64,000 bases of DNA. Origin: Flammula alnicola. Lineage: Eukaryota > Basidiomycota > Agaricomycetes > Agaricales > Strophariaceae. Shown here in pieces: positions 34,437 to 45,839 of this stretch. A program made the translations under genes and the position numbers. The DNA is taken from assembly GCA_015499995.1 (NCBI GenBank), contig JADNRV010000011.1, positions 310,001 through 374,000 on the forward strand. Direction: 5' to 3'. The notes beneath the pieces are model-generated. The model was not told where the DNA came from. It saw only the letters and a list, made by a program, of their open reading frames with translations, and did no database searches. Positions within the stretch are counted from its first letter, which is position 1, and every line of letters starts with the position of its first letter.

Positions 34437-37395
34437 TCATTGGTCCTTTGTAACAAGCGCGTCTTTCGCAGCATTGGAAATTTCACGCAAGGATTCTACA
34501 CGTCCTGTTAAGTGATGCTGACAATCAAGAAGCGGGCTGAATAACTCACGTTCGATCTCTAAAAGGAGCGCTTCCTATAAGAATTTCCGAAAGAGAGACG
34601 CGATCAGTCAGTTGAGAGAATAAACGCCAATGGTGCAATAACATACCATCGTGCGAGGGTCAGAAACCTCGGAGTCTTGATTTTTCTCCTCTTCACGATC
34701 TGCAGAATTTGTCTCCCCACCTCTTCTCCCTCGCCTCGCATATGCACCCTCATAAGAGACAACAAATGGTCCGCATGCCTCAGCACATGTTGCGGAAGAG
34801 CCTCCAAGCTCTCGCTCACGGCACTCTCTTGCGCCGACTCGTCGCCATCCGCTGTGAGCTGACATTGCTCGGGTATCGGTGCCATCAAACTCTGCCTCCG
34901 ATTGCGCCCAAACCGTGGCGTGTTCGAATTGGTGAGCGATGGAGACCTGGTATAACTCCCACTTCCTAGTCCAGCACTGAGCGGCGAGAGGGAGTCCTGC
35001 TCCGTTCCCGGCGTGTTGAGAAAGTGTGCGATTCGAAGAAGCGCTGGCGCGTCGAGTTGGTGTCCTGGAAGACGTCCGTTGCTGCTTGGATGTCTTCAGA
35101 TTTGATGACGAAGTTCTTGTATGAGCTAGAGTAGGCCTCGGCGAGGACTCAATAAAACAGTCAGCGCCCACGAAGTTAAGGTGCCGATGATGTGACAGGG
35201 GTTATACTCACTGGATATTAGGATAGTCATGGTTCCTACTCCGAGAAGCGCCCAAACGACGAAGATGGAACGACCAGCAGGAGTTTTGGGGCAAGGTCAC
35301 CTTCAGAGAGACGGTGAACGCAAGGCATAATATAAAATAAGACAGAATATACCATATCCAACCGTCGTGAAAGATACAAAACCTATTATCTACAAGTAAG
35401 AGTCTGAAATTAAAAATAGCATAAACGAAAAACTTGCAAAAGTAAGCAGCCGATCCAAATGCCCAGCCCTCCGTCTTCATGAAGATAGCAGATCCAGCCT
35501 ATCGTAACAAAACCGTCAGCTTCGTCCTAATTGAAGACATTAATCAAAGCTGTACCATCCAGAAGACCACAAACAGTGTGAGAGCAACACTCAGTCGAGC
35601 ATAAAAAGCATTCCTTTTCACCACTTCCAGCGATTCCGCTATATTATTCCCGTCTCCTTCGTCGTCCTGCATCGTCATTGTCAACGATGATGTCAATGGT
35701 ATTCCATGGCCGCTCGGACGGAACCCTTCCTCGGTCGCAGTCTCTTCGCTGTCGTTCGGCGTAAGCGAATTTTGTGGCCCGCCAAATGGTCCACGTGTCA
35801 CAGCAACGGCAAAGTTGCCGAGGAGGGTCACCATCCCGCCCATGCGGACATGCGTCAGCGAGGGAGGGCGAAGGCCAGCATCCATAGCCGAGCCCGAAGA
35901 CGGGTTTGGCGAGTTCGGGGGGTCATCAGACTCGTCGTCGCGCAACTTCAGGCCCTTGGGTATCAGCTCCGAGAGCGGGGCCCCCGTCTCCAGTGCCGCA
36001 GTCTCCAGCTGTGCCTCCGACAGCGGCTCGAGGTTAAGCCGCTTGTGTTTCGGTCCATACACATATTTCCACGCGGGGTCTTCCCACTCGCGCCAGACCT
36101 CGTCCCTCAAGCGGCGCCACACTCTGCGCAGCCAGGAGTACCAGTGCCTGCGCCGCCGGAGGACGCCAACGCGCTGCTGCCGCTCCTCGTCGCGGTCGTC
36201 CACCCATGTCGGCAGGCCCATCGCCCGCAGGCGCCACCGTACGGCGGCCCGCCAGCGCGTGCGGATGTTGCGTTCGCGTTCGCGGCCCGTGATGAGCGTA
36301 TGCGCGACTGCAGGCTCGCGGCGGCGGCTTCGAGAAGTGCTTCCCGCGAAAGTGCGACCGCTAATGCGAGATTTAGAATCCCACCCGCAATGTAGCCACA
36401 TGCCATTACGCGAGTCCCGGTGGAAGTGGGATGGAGGTCGCCAAAGCCTGAGAGTGACATTATGTGAGAAAATTATTTTTCTTTGTTGGAATGGCTTACC
36501 AATGGTTTCAATTGAGACGACAGACAGGTATAAGGCATCGATAAAGTCGATCTTGAGCGTGACGGATAGTAAGAGAGAACCCAGAGATACGTAGCAAAGC
36601 ATAATGATGATGATAATGACGAGCGAACGTTGCTTGTGAGTGAGACCACTTCCTGGAGTTATAATTCACATCTGGTACAATTATGAAAAGTAAAAACCCC
36701 ACCTGAATGTGTGAAGTCCGTCGTTTGAACACAATCGTATATCAAGGTGATGTTGGTGGCGGTCGAGAAAATCGTCGAACATACAGTCAACCAAAATGGC
36801 TGACCATATGTAAATCCGTCGTCGAAGCGGTGTATTACACCAAAGATCGTTACCGCGGGTATGTTTATGAGGTCTATAAACCCGTCAGAAAAGGAATGAA
36901 AAGTAAATGAACCACATACCATGCAAAGACAGGAACATGATACATAACATGGTCATCAACCAGATCTTTCTTTCTGAAAAGCGAATGACAAGACAGATGT
37001 TCGCGAGAACACCGCAGCCCATACTGAAACCCATTGCGACATCGAGCAGGAGTGGATTTGGGCGAACTTCCAACAAGACACTGCCTTCCCCAGTTCGAAC
37101 ATACCAATGCCCGGTCAAACTTGGGATAGAAAGCATGATGGAAAAAGGAATCATGATTCCGGAGAGGATGGGAAGATTCTGTATGTTCGAGCTGAATCTG
37201 CACTCGCCGGGTCTGCAGAGAATGTTTGGAGGTCATTGCCGTCCAAATCAAGGCTCGCTGGTCGACGTCGCATTGCTTGGTATCTTTTCCGGTAATTATC
37301 AACCCGGAAGAGTTGCCTTGGACATGTTTTTCTATGTCATCTTGATCTTTAGTACTGCCGAAGAGCTGGCGTATGGGAGCTGGTAACACAAGCAT
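34437..37395 (-). CDS. TOK1-like outward-rectifying two-pore K+ channel
   Basis: Fungal potassium channel of the plasma membrane with eight helices and two pore loops. Seen in order: IMIPFSIMLSIPSLTGHWYV and SMGCGVLANICLVIRF (helices 1-2); GQPFWLTVCSTIFSTATNITL; SLVIIIIIMLCYVSLGSLLL; pore 1 with the filter TIGFGD, split by an intron (SVVSIETIG / FGDLHPTSTG); a long Arg-rich cytoplasmic segment (RRRRHWYSWLRRVWRRLRDE) and an acidic/Pro segment; FYARLSVALTLFVVFWM; GWAFGSAAYFC; and pore 2 with TVGYG (about 35350) followed by DLAPK. Pore 2 is interrupted by a 50-nt intron, and one A seems missing in an A-run near 35290, after which TPAGRSIFVVWALLGVGTM resumes. The C-terminus ends VESLREISNAAKDALVTKDQ at 34437. 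The start is uncertain: the 37395 frame does not join helix 1 without a further splice near 37215. Confidence 0.82.
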
Positions 37396-37660
37396 CCCAT
37401 AGAGTAAAAGCGACGGTCTCGTGAGATCGCCCTAAGTCGTAAATGGGTCGTGTGGTCTGGGGTCGTAAAGTAAGAGAATTAGCGAGCCTGAGCCTTGCGG
37501 TTCAGGGGAGCATCTCTACGATAAGATCAGGAGAGAAGGGCGACAACGGGTCTTGGACGGAGGGTCATTTGATTCTGGACTTTGGAGTGGATATAGACAA
37601 AGTTTATGTGGCAGTGACAGTTTTCGGCCCCGACGAACTTGGAATTCTGCCGAAATATTG

Positions 37661-37740
37661 AATATATATAGGAGCATAGCCGAGATAAGATCTGCAGTAT
37701 GTAATAATTTTTTTGTCCTTCTTACCCTACACTGCACGCC
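37661..37740 (+). promoter_or_regulatory. TATA-like element and leader of OPRT
   Basis: AATATATATA at 37661-37670 lies about 75 bp before the OPRT ATG. The leader that follows has a pyrimidine stretch (TTTTTTTGTCCTTCTTACCC) as is common at fungal transcription starts. This is inference from position and composition only. Confidence 0.35.
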
Positions 37741-38483
37741 ATGGCCACAACGCCTCCTCAGGCAGCCTACAAAGCTGACCTAATTAAACATGCGATGGCC
37801 GTCGACTCTCTCAAATTTGGCTCATTTACGTTGAAATCAGGGCGGTACGTTCGTGCACTTTGGAACCGCATAGCGATCACCTTTGATGAGAATTGTTACC
37901 CAGGATTTCTCCATATTTCTTCAACGCCGGTCTCCTAACCACTGGACCCATTCTTGCTACTTTGTCGGCAGCATACGCCGCCACTATCGCGGAATCCCTG
38001 AAAGCGTCCGCGTTTCCTGAATTTGACGTACTTTTCGGGCCTGCCTACAAAGGCATCCCTTTTGCTTCGACCACTGCCCTGGTTCTATATACGACACATC
38101 AAATCCCCGTAGGCCTTGCATTTGACCGAAAGGAGGCGAAAGACCATGGAGAGGGCGGCAACATGGTGGGCGTCCCTGTGAAAGGCAAACGAGTCGTTGT
38201 TTTGGATGATGTCATGACCTCGGGGAAAGCTGTTCGAGCGGCCATCCAGACGGTCAGGGATCACGGAGGCGAAGTTGTCGGAGTCGTGCAAGCTCTTGAT
38301 AGGGAAGAAGTTGGTCAAGATGGCATCAGTAGCACGGTGAAAGAGATCGAAGGATTGGTTGGGGAGGGTAGAGTTCTGTCGATCTTGAAGATGAGGGATT
38401 TGATGGTGTGGCTCGATCAGAATAGTATGAAGGATGAACTAGAAAAAATGCAGGAATATTGGGACAAGTACGGTTTGAAGTGA
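37741..38483 (+). CDS. URA5: orotate phosphoribosyltransferase
   Basis: It converts orotate and PRPP to orotidine 5'-monophosphate, step five of de novo pyrimidine synthesis, in the cytosol. Two exons, 37741-37844 and 37904-38483, give 227 residues with consistent phase, the normal size for the fungal enzyme. Signatures: LKFGSFTLKSGR / ISPYFFNAGLL across the splice, FDVLFGPAYKGIPFA, the GLAFDRKEAKDHGEGG catalytic loop region, and the PRPP-binding motif RVVVLDDVMTSGKAV. It is divergent from the TOK channel gene with about 350 bp between start regions. The symbol is by homology to yeast and Cryptococcus. Confidence 0.96.
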
Positions 38484-40119
38484 TCACTTTCTATATCCTC
38501 CTCCTCGTTTTCTGAGTACTTTTCACCTTTAAATGCTTTGTTTAAATAGGTGCATTTGGCCATGAAATCGGTAGAAAAGTAGTGGGGCACTTCATTACTC
38601 GCTGATCGTGAGTTCGCCTGTGATCATCGTTTTCTTAAACCTACCGCAAGGATCGCGCGGTGTGTGCATCGACGGGATAATGATCCTTCAAGCCTAGATA
38701 CAAAATATTCTGCTCGACTCCTACGACGTCGCCGAGCTGGAATATCTGCCATCAAGGTTACCTACCAAACCATCTCACCGATATCCGCCACGCACAACCA
38801 TCATAGCTCATCATCGTTGTGATAGACAAGGAGGCATGCACTGTGTGGGTTTTACGAATCCTCGGTGCACTTCTCGATCCCGACAGTTACCACGAGGTAT
38901 TCAGAGTACTATCACATAGTATCATGCTGATGCGCCAAACGAATACCGCCCAAGATGGAATCCAGGATACTTAGGGATGCCAATCTACCATTGTGCGGTT
39001 CAACGAGCGGAAGAATATGGATCCTGTATACTACTACAGTAGTACTGATTTCCGGGCGCGGACATATTATATTTATTGCTCGAGAGATTCTCAAAAAGAA
39101 AGTATATATGCAAGTTATGTAAGCTTCCTTGGATACTCAGAGGAGACCAACGTTGAACATGGATAAGAATCCTCGGCATGCCCGAAATACCGCCATTTTC
39201 GCTTGAAAATGGGTTCTCCCACCATACTAAGTACTGGGTATCCGAAAGAGGGAAACGAAGGTAAAGCGAAGGCAAAGAGAGAGAGACTTCGCACAAATGG
39301 AATTTCTTGGACTTTTTTTTGCCAATAGATATCTTGGCCTGATTCTGCAGTCCTATCAAATTTTCTGATTTTTGGGTCTTTTTCCCGGTGCGCTTTGCGC
39401 ACATGAAGCTCGAGAATTTATTGTTCAACCCGGCGGGTACGAGACATAATTTGACCTACAGCCTTCATTAATTTACCTATGGACCTTCAATAATTATGAG
39501 TATTTCATGTATATATCTAAACCTTTTGAATACAAAAAACCATAGACCATCTGCCGAAACTGGGCAGCAAGGGGCTCTCGAGGAGCCTATGGCAGATAAC
39601 ATCTCGATGTCTTCCACAGTTCAAGGTGAAAATTAAAATATTTGAAGAGACAACTATTTTATTTACATTCAAAGCTACACCATGCAAATTTTTAAGACTC
39701 ACGATGAGATAGGTGTATCTATATTATAAAACAAGGATGGTTCTCACGGTTTGTCTCCCATCTATGTTTCTGATTGGCTGGCACGGTCACACGGTGACGT
39801 TCGACATCTAACGGCTCGTGAATTGACAAATAGTCATTTGAGACAGACACAAATTTGGCTGTGGCAGATATGTTACATTCTCATTTATTACACTATTTCA
39901 AGACAGTTGAAAAAATTATAAAGAGACAAATTGTTTTCAAACATGTATATCTACGCTCCTGAAAGATTTTGTGGTACACGGTGCTGATTTGTGTCCAGGA
40001 GTTCGACGACAACACTGGAGAAACGCTATTTCGGGTTTTCCGGGCATATAACATTCGCGGTAAAACATTTTCCCGTTTTCATTTTCAACTTCAAAGCCGT
40101 GTGCCCTATAAATAGCTCT
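38484..40119. other. intergenic, nothing recognised
   Basis: 1.6 kb of AT-rich sequence between OPRT and the right duplication copy. Short frames only; no terminal repeats or transposase noticed. Confidence 0.4.
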
Positions 40120-40378
40120 TCGTCCCTAACAGTCATCAGCATACATATACTCTCCAGCGAACGTACGCCTCTAAGCTCCTCTCTCCATCCCTGTAATCTC
40201 ACCTCTTCAATCGCGAACAGCAAACTTTGTGTACCATGTGGTCGCCTCGCTTCTATTCTTACCACGGTATTCTCCACCCCTGTGTCTGGCAGCGGGCATG
40301 GGGATGAGGTTTGGCAATAAGCCGATAGCTGGCCCATCTTTGTGCTCGCCTACATAGCCAGAGAAATCACACCAGAAC

Positions 40379-43012
40379 ATGGAAGATAAGGAAAACTTTC
40401 TAGTAGGAGGCCGCGAAGATACGGAGAACGCCTCTCGGACTGCCAGTCAGCACACAGCCCAATCTGAGTCCCGCATCGACGCAGACGTAGAGGCCTTGAA
40501 GGAAGTGGTTGAGGACGACGCGTATGCGAGTGTCATACAAGATGAAATCAAAGAGATGGGTGTATTTCGCAAATTGACGTGCATTCTCTTGAAGTGGGGT
40601 GTCGAGACACAAGGGTGCGTTATCTCGCGTTCCTCTCGGGGGCACTGAATTTTTTGAATCTATCATGTCTTTTGACTAGAATCACCCCCGTTCATCCCTC
40701 GAAACGAACAGACCCGCGCATATATCAACTGTTCTGGATGTGGTTCTCTTGCAACTTCAACATTCTCGCATTTGGAACGGGCAGCGCGGGCCCTGCGTTC
40801 TTTGGTCTTGGTCTAAAAAGCTCGCTGCTAGTTTTATTCATAGTGGATATTATGTGAGTGATTCATCTCCCCTTTTTTTTGCCATTCTCGCTTCTCGCTT
40901 CTTCGGAGGCTTAAAGGCAACTTGGTCGTCTTGAATGTATATTCGATAAATATATGCATTGTGTCTGTGTCCGGATCCTTCGCATTTCAAGAACATCGAC
41001 TGTATTTATGATTCTAGTCCGTCTGATCCGAATGTCTTTTATTGGTTGTGTTCCACATTTTCTGTCTTTTCTTCTTGTCCCTTGACTCATCATTTGTCGT
41101 CACATTCTGCGATAGAACATGTGCAGTACCTGCATCCTTGTGCGTTCCCATTTCTCAGATTTCGGTCTTTCGCTGCTCTTATTAAGTATATTCTACCTCA
41201 TATTGCACTTCGTCACTGTGGATTCGACCTTGTTTTGGCTGGCATGACTCGACGACGGATTTGAACAATATATGCATGGTTCGCTTACTGTCGGGATTGG
41301 AATGGGGCACAGTTCGGTGTTCGGCCCTAAACTCGGCATGCGAGGCATGGTGCAGTGTCGCTTTTCGTGGGGGTACATTTCTCTCTTTTTTAAAATTGCC
41401 GCCTCCTCTCTTACAATTTCGGATTGCATTTTTCATTTTGGTAGGCTATACGGCGCCGCCATCCCAAGTGCCCTCAACGCCATTTCATCGCAAGGAATTC
41501 TCATCCTGAATGGCATCATTGGAGGTCAGGCTATCGCAGCAGTGTCGATAAGCTGGATGATACCGTCGGTATCGTCATCATCGGAATTATTGCGCTGGTG
41601 GTATGTAGCCATCGTTCTCAATATACTATATCTGGATAGAAATTGAGTCCGCTGACATTAACTAAAAGATCACAATTTGTGGCTATAGGGTTTTACACTG
41701 GTAGGCAGCTGCACTTTTCTATTTATTGGACCGGAAGATGTATATATTCATTCCCTGTGCTTGACCCAGGTTTGAGACTTACGCATGGATACCCAACTTT
41801 ATTGCCTTTCCAATGCTTATAGGCCTAGGGAAGAAACACCTCGACGGGTCTGCATTCCCGCTGTGGATCCTCCCACACTGCCATGATATTATCGTTTGGA
41901 TCCTTCGTTGCATCGAGCGTATTAGCTGGTGTACACTTCCCCCGGATTATGGCGTATACCACAATCTTCAGGCATCAGAGTACGTTCGTATCCCATTCAT
42001 ATGATATGTACATGATCCAAGAAGGAGAATTTTTACTTGTTTACAGACGCAGTATTTCCTATGGACTTACTTTGGGTTCTTAATCCCCAGTGTGCGTGCA
42101 TATCCTCCTAGCCCTCTTGTCTGCACTATGCTCACTACATACCCATACAAACAGATAGCATGGCACATGCTCGGTGCCGCCTTCGCCGCTGCCGCTCCTG
42201 GTATTCCATCTTGGCAATCTGGCTTTGAACGGGGAAACAACATCGGCGGGCTAATAATGGCAGTCCTCGGTCCTGCAGGAGGATTTGGAAATTTATGCTG
42301 GTCCTTATTGCACTGAGCACGTCGGCCGCTTCTGCACCTACCATGTAACCTTGGGTGGGTATTTTAAAATATCCAAGAAATCAGCCCGCGACAAACTGTT
42401 GACTTGGTATATTTTTCAAGGTTTGAGTACGATGGCTATAGCTCCTTTCTTCGCGCGTATACCAAGATATGTCTTGGTCATTATATCTGAAGCTATGTAA
42501 GTACCCTTCATTCTTCTATAAGCCATTTAGAATTCATTTCTAATTGTAACCGTCTTAAGATTTATACCTGTCGCGATAGTTGGCGCCAAGAGATTTTATA
42601 CCACTCTCGTTGATATCCTGAGTAAGTGTTCCCTACAACGGGCGCTTAAATGGCAGACAGCATTGTTCTAACACGCCGATATTTCAAACTTATAGGCGTA
42701 ATAGGATACTGGTCGACAGCCTTCGCTGCAATAGTGTTAACTGAACACTTCCTCCTCCGAAAAAATGCTTGGTCTGAATACAAGGTTTCTCAATGGGACC
42801 AAGCCGACCTGCTGCCCCCGGGAATCGCAGCGGTGCTTGCCTTCTTGTGTGCATTTGGGATCATCATACCGAGTATGTCGCAAACGTGGTATACGGGTCC
42901 GATTGCTAGGGCCGGAACAGGTGACATTGGTGTGATTACGGGTGGGGTCGTGGCTGTAGGCACCTATGTAGTTTTCCGCACGGTGGAGAAAAGGATCTGG
43001 CCTGGGAGGTGA
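40379..43012 (+). pseudogene. NCS1 purine/cytosine permease (right copy, frame-broken)
   Basis: Paralog of the 22079-24711 gene. It begins MEDKENFLVGGREDTENASR and ends VVFRTVEKRIWPGR, with the same exon-intron plan. Compared with the left copy it lacks single bases at about 41546 (AAVS then DKL region), 41920 (SSVISWC region), 42290 (GGFGKFM region) and 42346 (MYTFGGYF region), each breaking the frame. The last exon is full length and mostly differs by silent changes, so decay, if real, is recent. Helix-1 region LFWMWFSCNFNILAFGTGSA and IPSWQSGFERGNN are still readable. It could be a young pseudogene, or an intact gene with consensus errors. Confidence 0.7.
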
Positions 43013-43368
43013 AGGAGGAAGTAGGAAAAGGTTGTCTCCGTGTGAGATACCCTGTTGTATGGGTCGACATTTCTTGGATGCATTTATGATTATTTTTTTG
43101 GCGCTTGTTTAGTTGTCGAACGCTGACTGGTTAGGAAGATGTTAAATTTGAGCCTTGTACCACCATTATACGTACTAAGTATATCGCTGAAGCCGGCTCC
43201 CTCAACTTGGTAAAAGGGGTGTTGAAGAGGTGCGGTTTGTCTATTAGTGCTGAATGTCCACAGCATTAGAAACACCGATAAAAAATATTTTATGACTCCA
43301 GCAAGTAAGTCTGAATACAGGAGCTTCTCTGGCGGAAGAATCAGTCTCCAAACAACTTGAAGTGCAAT

Positions 43369-44245
43369 CCCAGTGAGAATACCGGCGGTTCAGGTTGGTT
43401 GTCTTTGGTTGAAATCGGATTCGGGCATATGTCACCGATCAAAACCGATAACAACACAGGATTTAGAATCTAACCGATTGTCATCGGTTAGTTTGGGTTG
43501 GCATCGACTCAATAAAAGAATTATTGTAGCTTTAATAGAATGAGATTGGTTAATTTCTGACAATACCACTACATGTACTATGTGATACGGTGTACCGAAG
43601 AGAACCGAAAAGAACCAATATGTAGTGTGCCATATTGACCCTCGCCATCCCACCCTCGAGCCACTTTGCCCATTCACTGCCCCATGGCCACAGCATTTCG
43701 TACTTCCTTCTTTTGTGCAGTTTCTCTTTACACAGAGCAGGCCATTTCTTAAATTAGACATACAATTAGTTAAAAGATTGCGGGATGCTCGAGAAACAAA
43801 CTGACCTGCTTCTCGCTATCCGAGAGTGCTTCAAACGCGTCCTTCACCTCTCGCTTCGTAGCGCGTTTCTTTGTAGTACCCAAAAAGATTCCTACAATTA
43901 GTCAGCATGATATTGTGTCGAGATAGCAGATCAACGAACCATTCAGCAAAGCTATTCGTCGAAAACTTGAAAACGGCAGCATTCGGTGGATTCAAGGGTG
44001 CCGAAGGTGTGGTGAGAACACTTTCACAAGCGGATGGCAAGCCTGAGCTTGATGAGATGAATAGGGTGCATTTTGGATGAATTTAGGACATTGAGAAATT
44101 CAGGCTAAGATTTATCCGAGGAGAATTGAGCTAGGTACAGAATGATAATATTTTGACCAACTATAACCGATTTGAACACATGGAATTGGTAAATACCGAG
44201 GGCAACCAATCTGAGCCAAACGGAACCGCCGGCATTCTCACTGGG
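43369..44245. mobile_element. 877-bp Pack-type nonautonomous TIR transposon
   Basis: The ends are inverted repeats: CCCAGTGAGAAT at 43369 and its complement ending at 44245, with 27 of the first 30 bases matching (CCGGCGGTTC is the inner block). It is flanked by the direct repeat GTGCAAT (43362-43368 and 44246-44252). The paralogous left copy has that site once (21710-21716 on the other strand), so the boundaries are proven by an empty site. ACCGAT/ATCGGT motifs cluster near the ends, as expected for transposase binding. No transposase is present. Inside, minus strand, is a gene-like fragment (about 44040-43650) with splice-like junctions; one internal exon (43891-43806) with its shared base encodes exactly 29 codons (KKRATKREVKDAFEALSDSE is part of it). 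The 7-bp duplication is near the 8 bp of hAT elements, so a hAT affiliation is my best guess. Confidence 0.85.
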
Positions 44246-44487
44246 GTGCAATATCCAAACGCCATAAGCACTTTGGGTGGCTGTACTTTGGGATGCCCCT
44301 ACGCGGAAAAAGCCGGAATTCAACCACCGTTCTTATTAACTTCAGACTTATGTAAACGACATACTTTACTCGACTACATTCAACGTCCAACATTCGACAT
44401 TCAAGCAGTTCCGGCGTTTCTTAAGTCTTACTGATCCGTATTTTGGGTCTTTCGACAGAACAACAGTGGCGTTGCTGAGCGACATGT

Positions 44488-45838
44488 TTGTCGAGCTTCC
44501 AGCTTCTATCAATCACCTTTGAATTCTTCCTCTCGAGAAACCACAGCTTCGGAGATGCCAGAATGGAGCAACTTCCGACATCCGGCCCATACAATTTTGC
44601 ATGCTCTGATCAGATCCCCCCAATGGCCGAATCTGCGGAGACCTTGCAAAATCCTCTTCTGATTACAAACGCTGTTGATGCCGAGGACCATACTATTCAA
44701 AGGACCGTCGCGATTGCTAACAGTGACGAAAGTTCTCTTCCGCCTGCTCAAGTCGTCGAGCCTGAGGGGGTCCGTAATCTTGTCCCTGAAAACTTCGTTG
44801 CCGCCTATAATCCTGAAGACCTCGTCGAAGGTTATCACAACGTTGTTGACGGCTCTAACTGAAACAAAGCCGATCTTCAAAAGGTGACACCTTCGATGGG
44901 ACCGATTTGAAGGAGAAGGAAATAATCAAGGTTCCCCGGGCTGATGATATACGCGATATTCTGACGATGTCTCCAAGTGAAGACGCGCTTGTGGATTTTT
45001 CTCGTTCAACTGGAAACTTCTTTTGAACTTGACGAGAGGCGTTCGGACCCCCCTCCTTGACTCGCAGACATGGATGCCATAGTCAAAGAGGTCTATGTTG
45101 CTCCAGATATCAAGGCTCATCTCGACAAACCGATTTCTCCTCTTCGAATTGTCAAGAAGAACAAGTTTCAACATCTTGGACAGGAGGATGAGCGCATGGC
45201 CAACGGTAGTAGCTGAAAGGAATCCCTGGAGAAGGTCCTGAAAGCGTTCAAAGAAGCTGAGGTTGAGGACTCGGATTTCCGCGACCTCTTCTACAGGGAC
45301 TCTTCGTCCATTTCTCAGAGCTCGCTTGTCAAAAATTTGCGAGAACTCAAGGAAGAGTCAAGCACCTCTTTCGAGATATCCCGGAACGAGCGTCAAAGCG
45401 GATGACTTGGCCAGTGTTTCTCTTTCTGGTGGAATGGTCATCAAGGATATTGTCCCAGGTGCCGTAAAACGATTCAATATCCAGTCACGATAGGATAGCT
45501 ATCGGAGATGATGACGAGGATGACGAGGACCCTTATACTTGGACGACGGTTTCCAATGACTATGCGGACGATGAAGAAAATGAAAGCGAAAGCAAGGACG
45601 ATCAGTGGAGTAATTTGTTCGAACTGGATGCATACCGTTCATGATCATCATACAACGAAACCCCCTGCTGGCGTCGCCTTCCTCCTACTTTCGTGACCTT
45701 TTGACGGGCTCTGCGCGATTTTCCAAACTATCCGACTTGCAGGGGATTCGAGCCCCAAAATCGTCCCGCCTTGCCTCCATTGTGATTAACGACTTTACGA
45801 CTATCAGGACCTGTTACGACGTTTCTAATCTATTTTAA
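44488..45838 (+). pseudogene. decayed gene for an acidic protein
   Basis: Coding-like peptides follow one another in changing frames: ESAETLQNPLLITNAVDAED, VVEPEGVRNLVPENFVAAYN and PEDLVEGYHNVV (44620-44860); KEKEIIKVPRADDIRDILTM (44910-44970); DIKAHLDKPISPLRIVKKNK (45108-45168); KVLKAFKEAEVEDSDFRDLF (45234-45294); and a strongly acidic stretch DDDEDDEDPYTWTTVSNDYA (45508-45568). Stops and frame changes between them have no introns. I do not recognise the family. It starts just outside the right duplication copy, next to the transposon. Confidence 0.35.
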
Positions 45839-45839
45839 C

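Larger units (their letters stand above)
40120..44350 (+). repeat. inverted segmental duplication, right copy
   Basis: Reverse-oriented copy of 21637-24990. Promoter similarity starts near 40120 (TCTAAGC and GTACCATGTG blocks match), continues through the NCS1 gene and past it, is interrupted by an 877-bp insertion at 43369-44245, and resumes to about 44350. By hand comparison the last exon differs at roughly 11 positions in about 340, whereas the first exon is clearly more diverged (about a quarter of residues differ). Confidence 0.85.

Noticed and set aside
35706..36594. Two long plus-strand frames (229 and 259 codons)
   Set aside because: Antisense of the TOK channel linker; Arg/Ser/Pro-rich with no recognisable domain.
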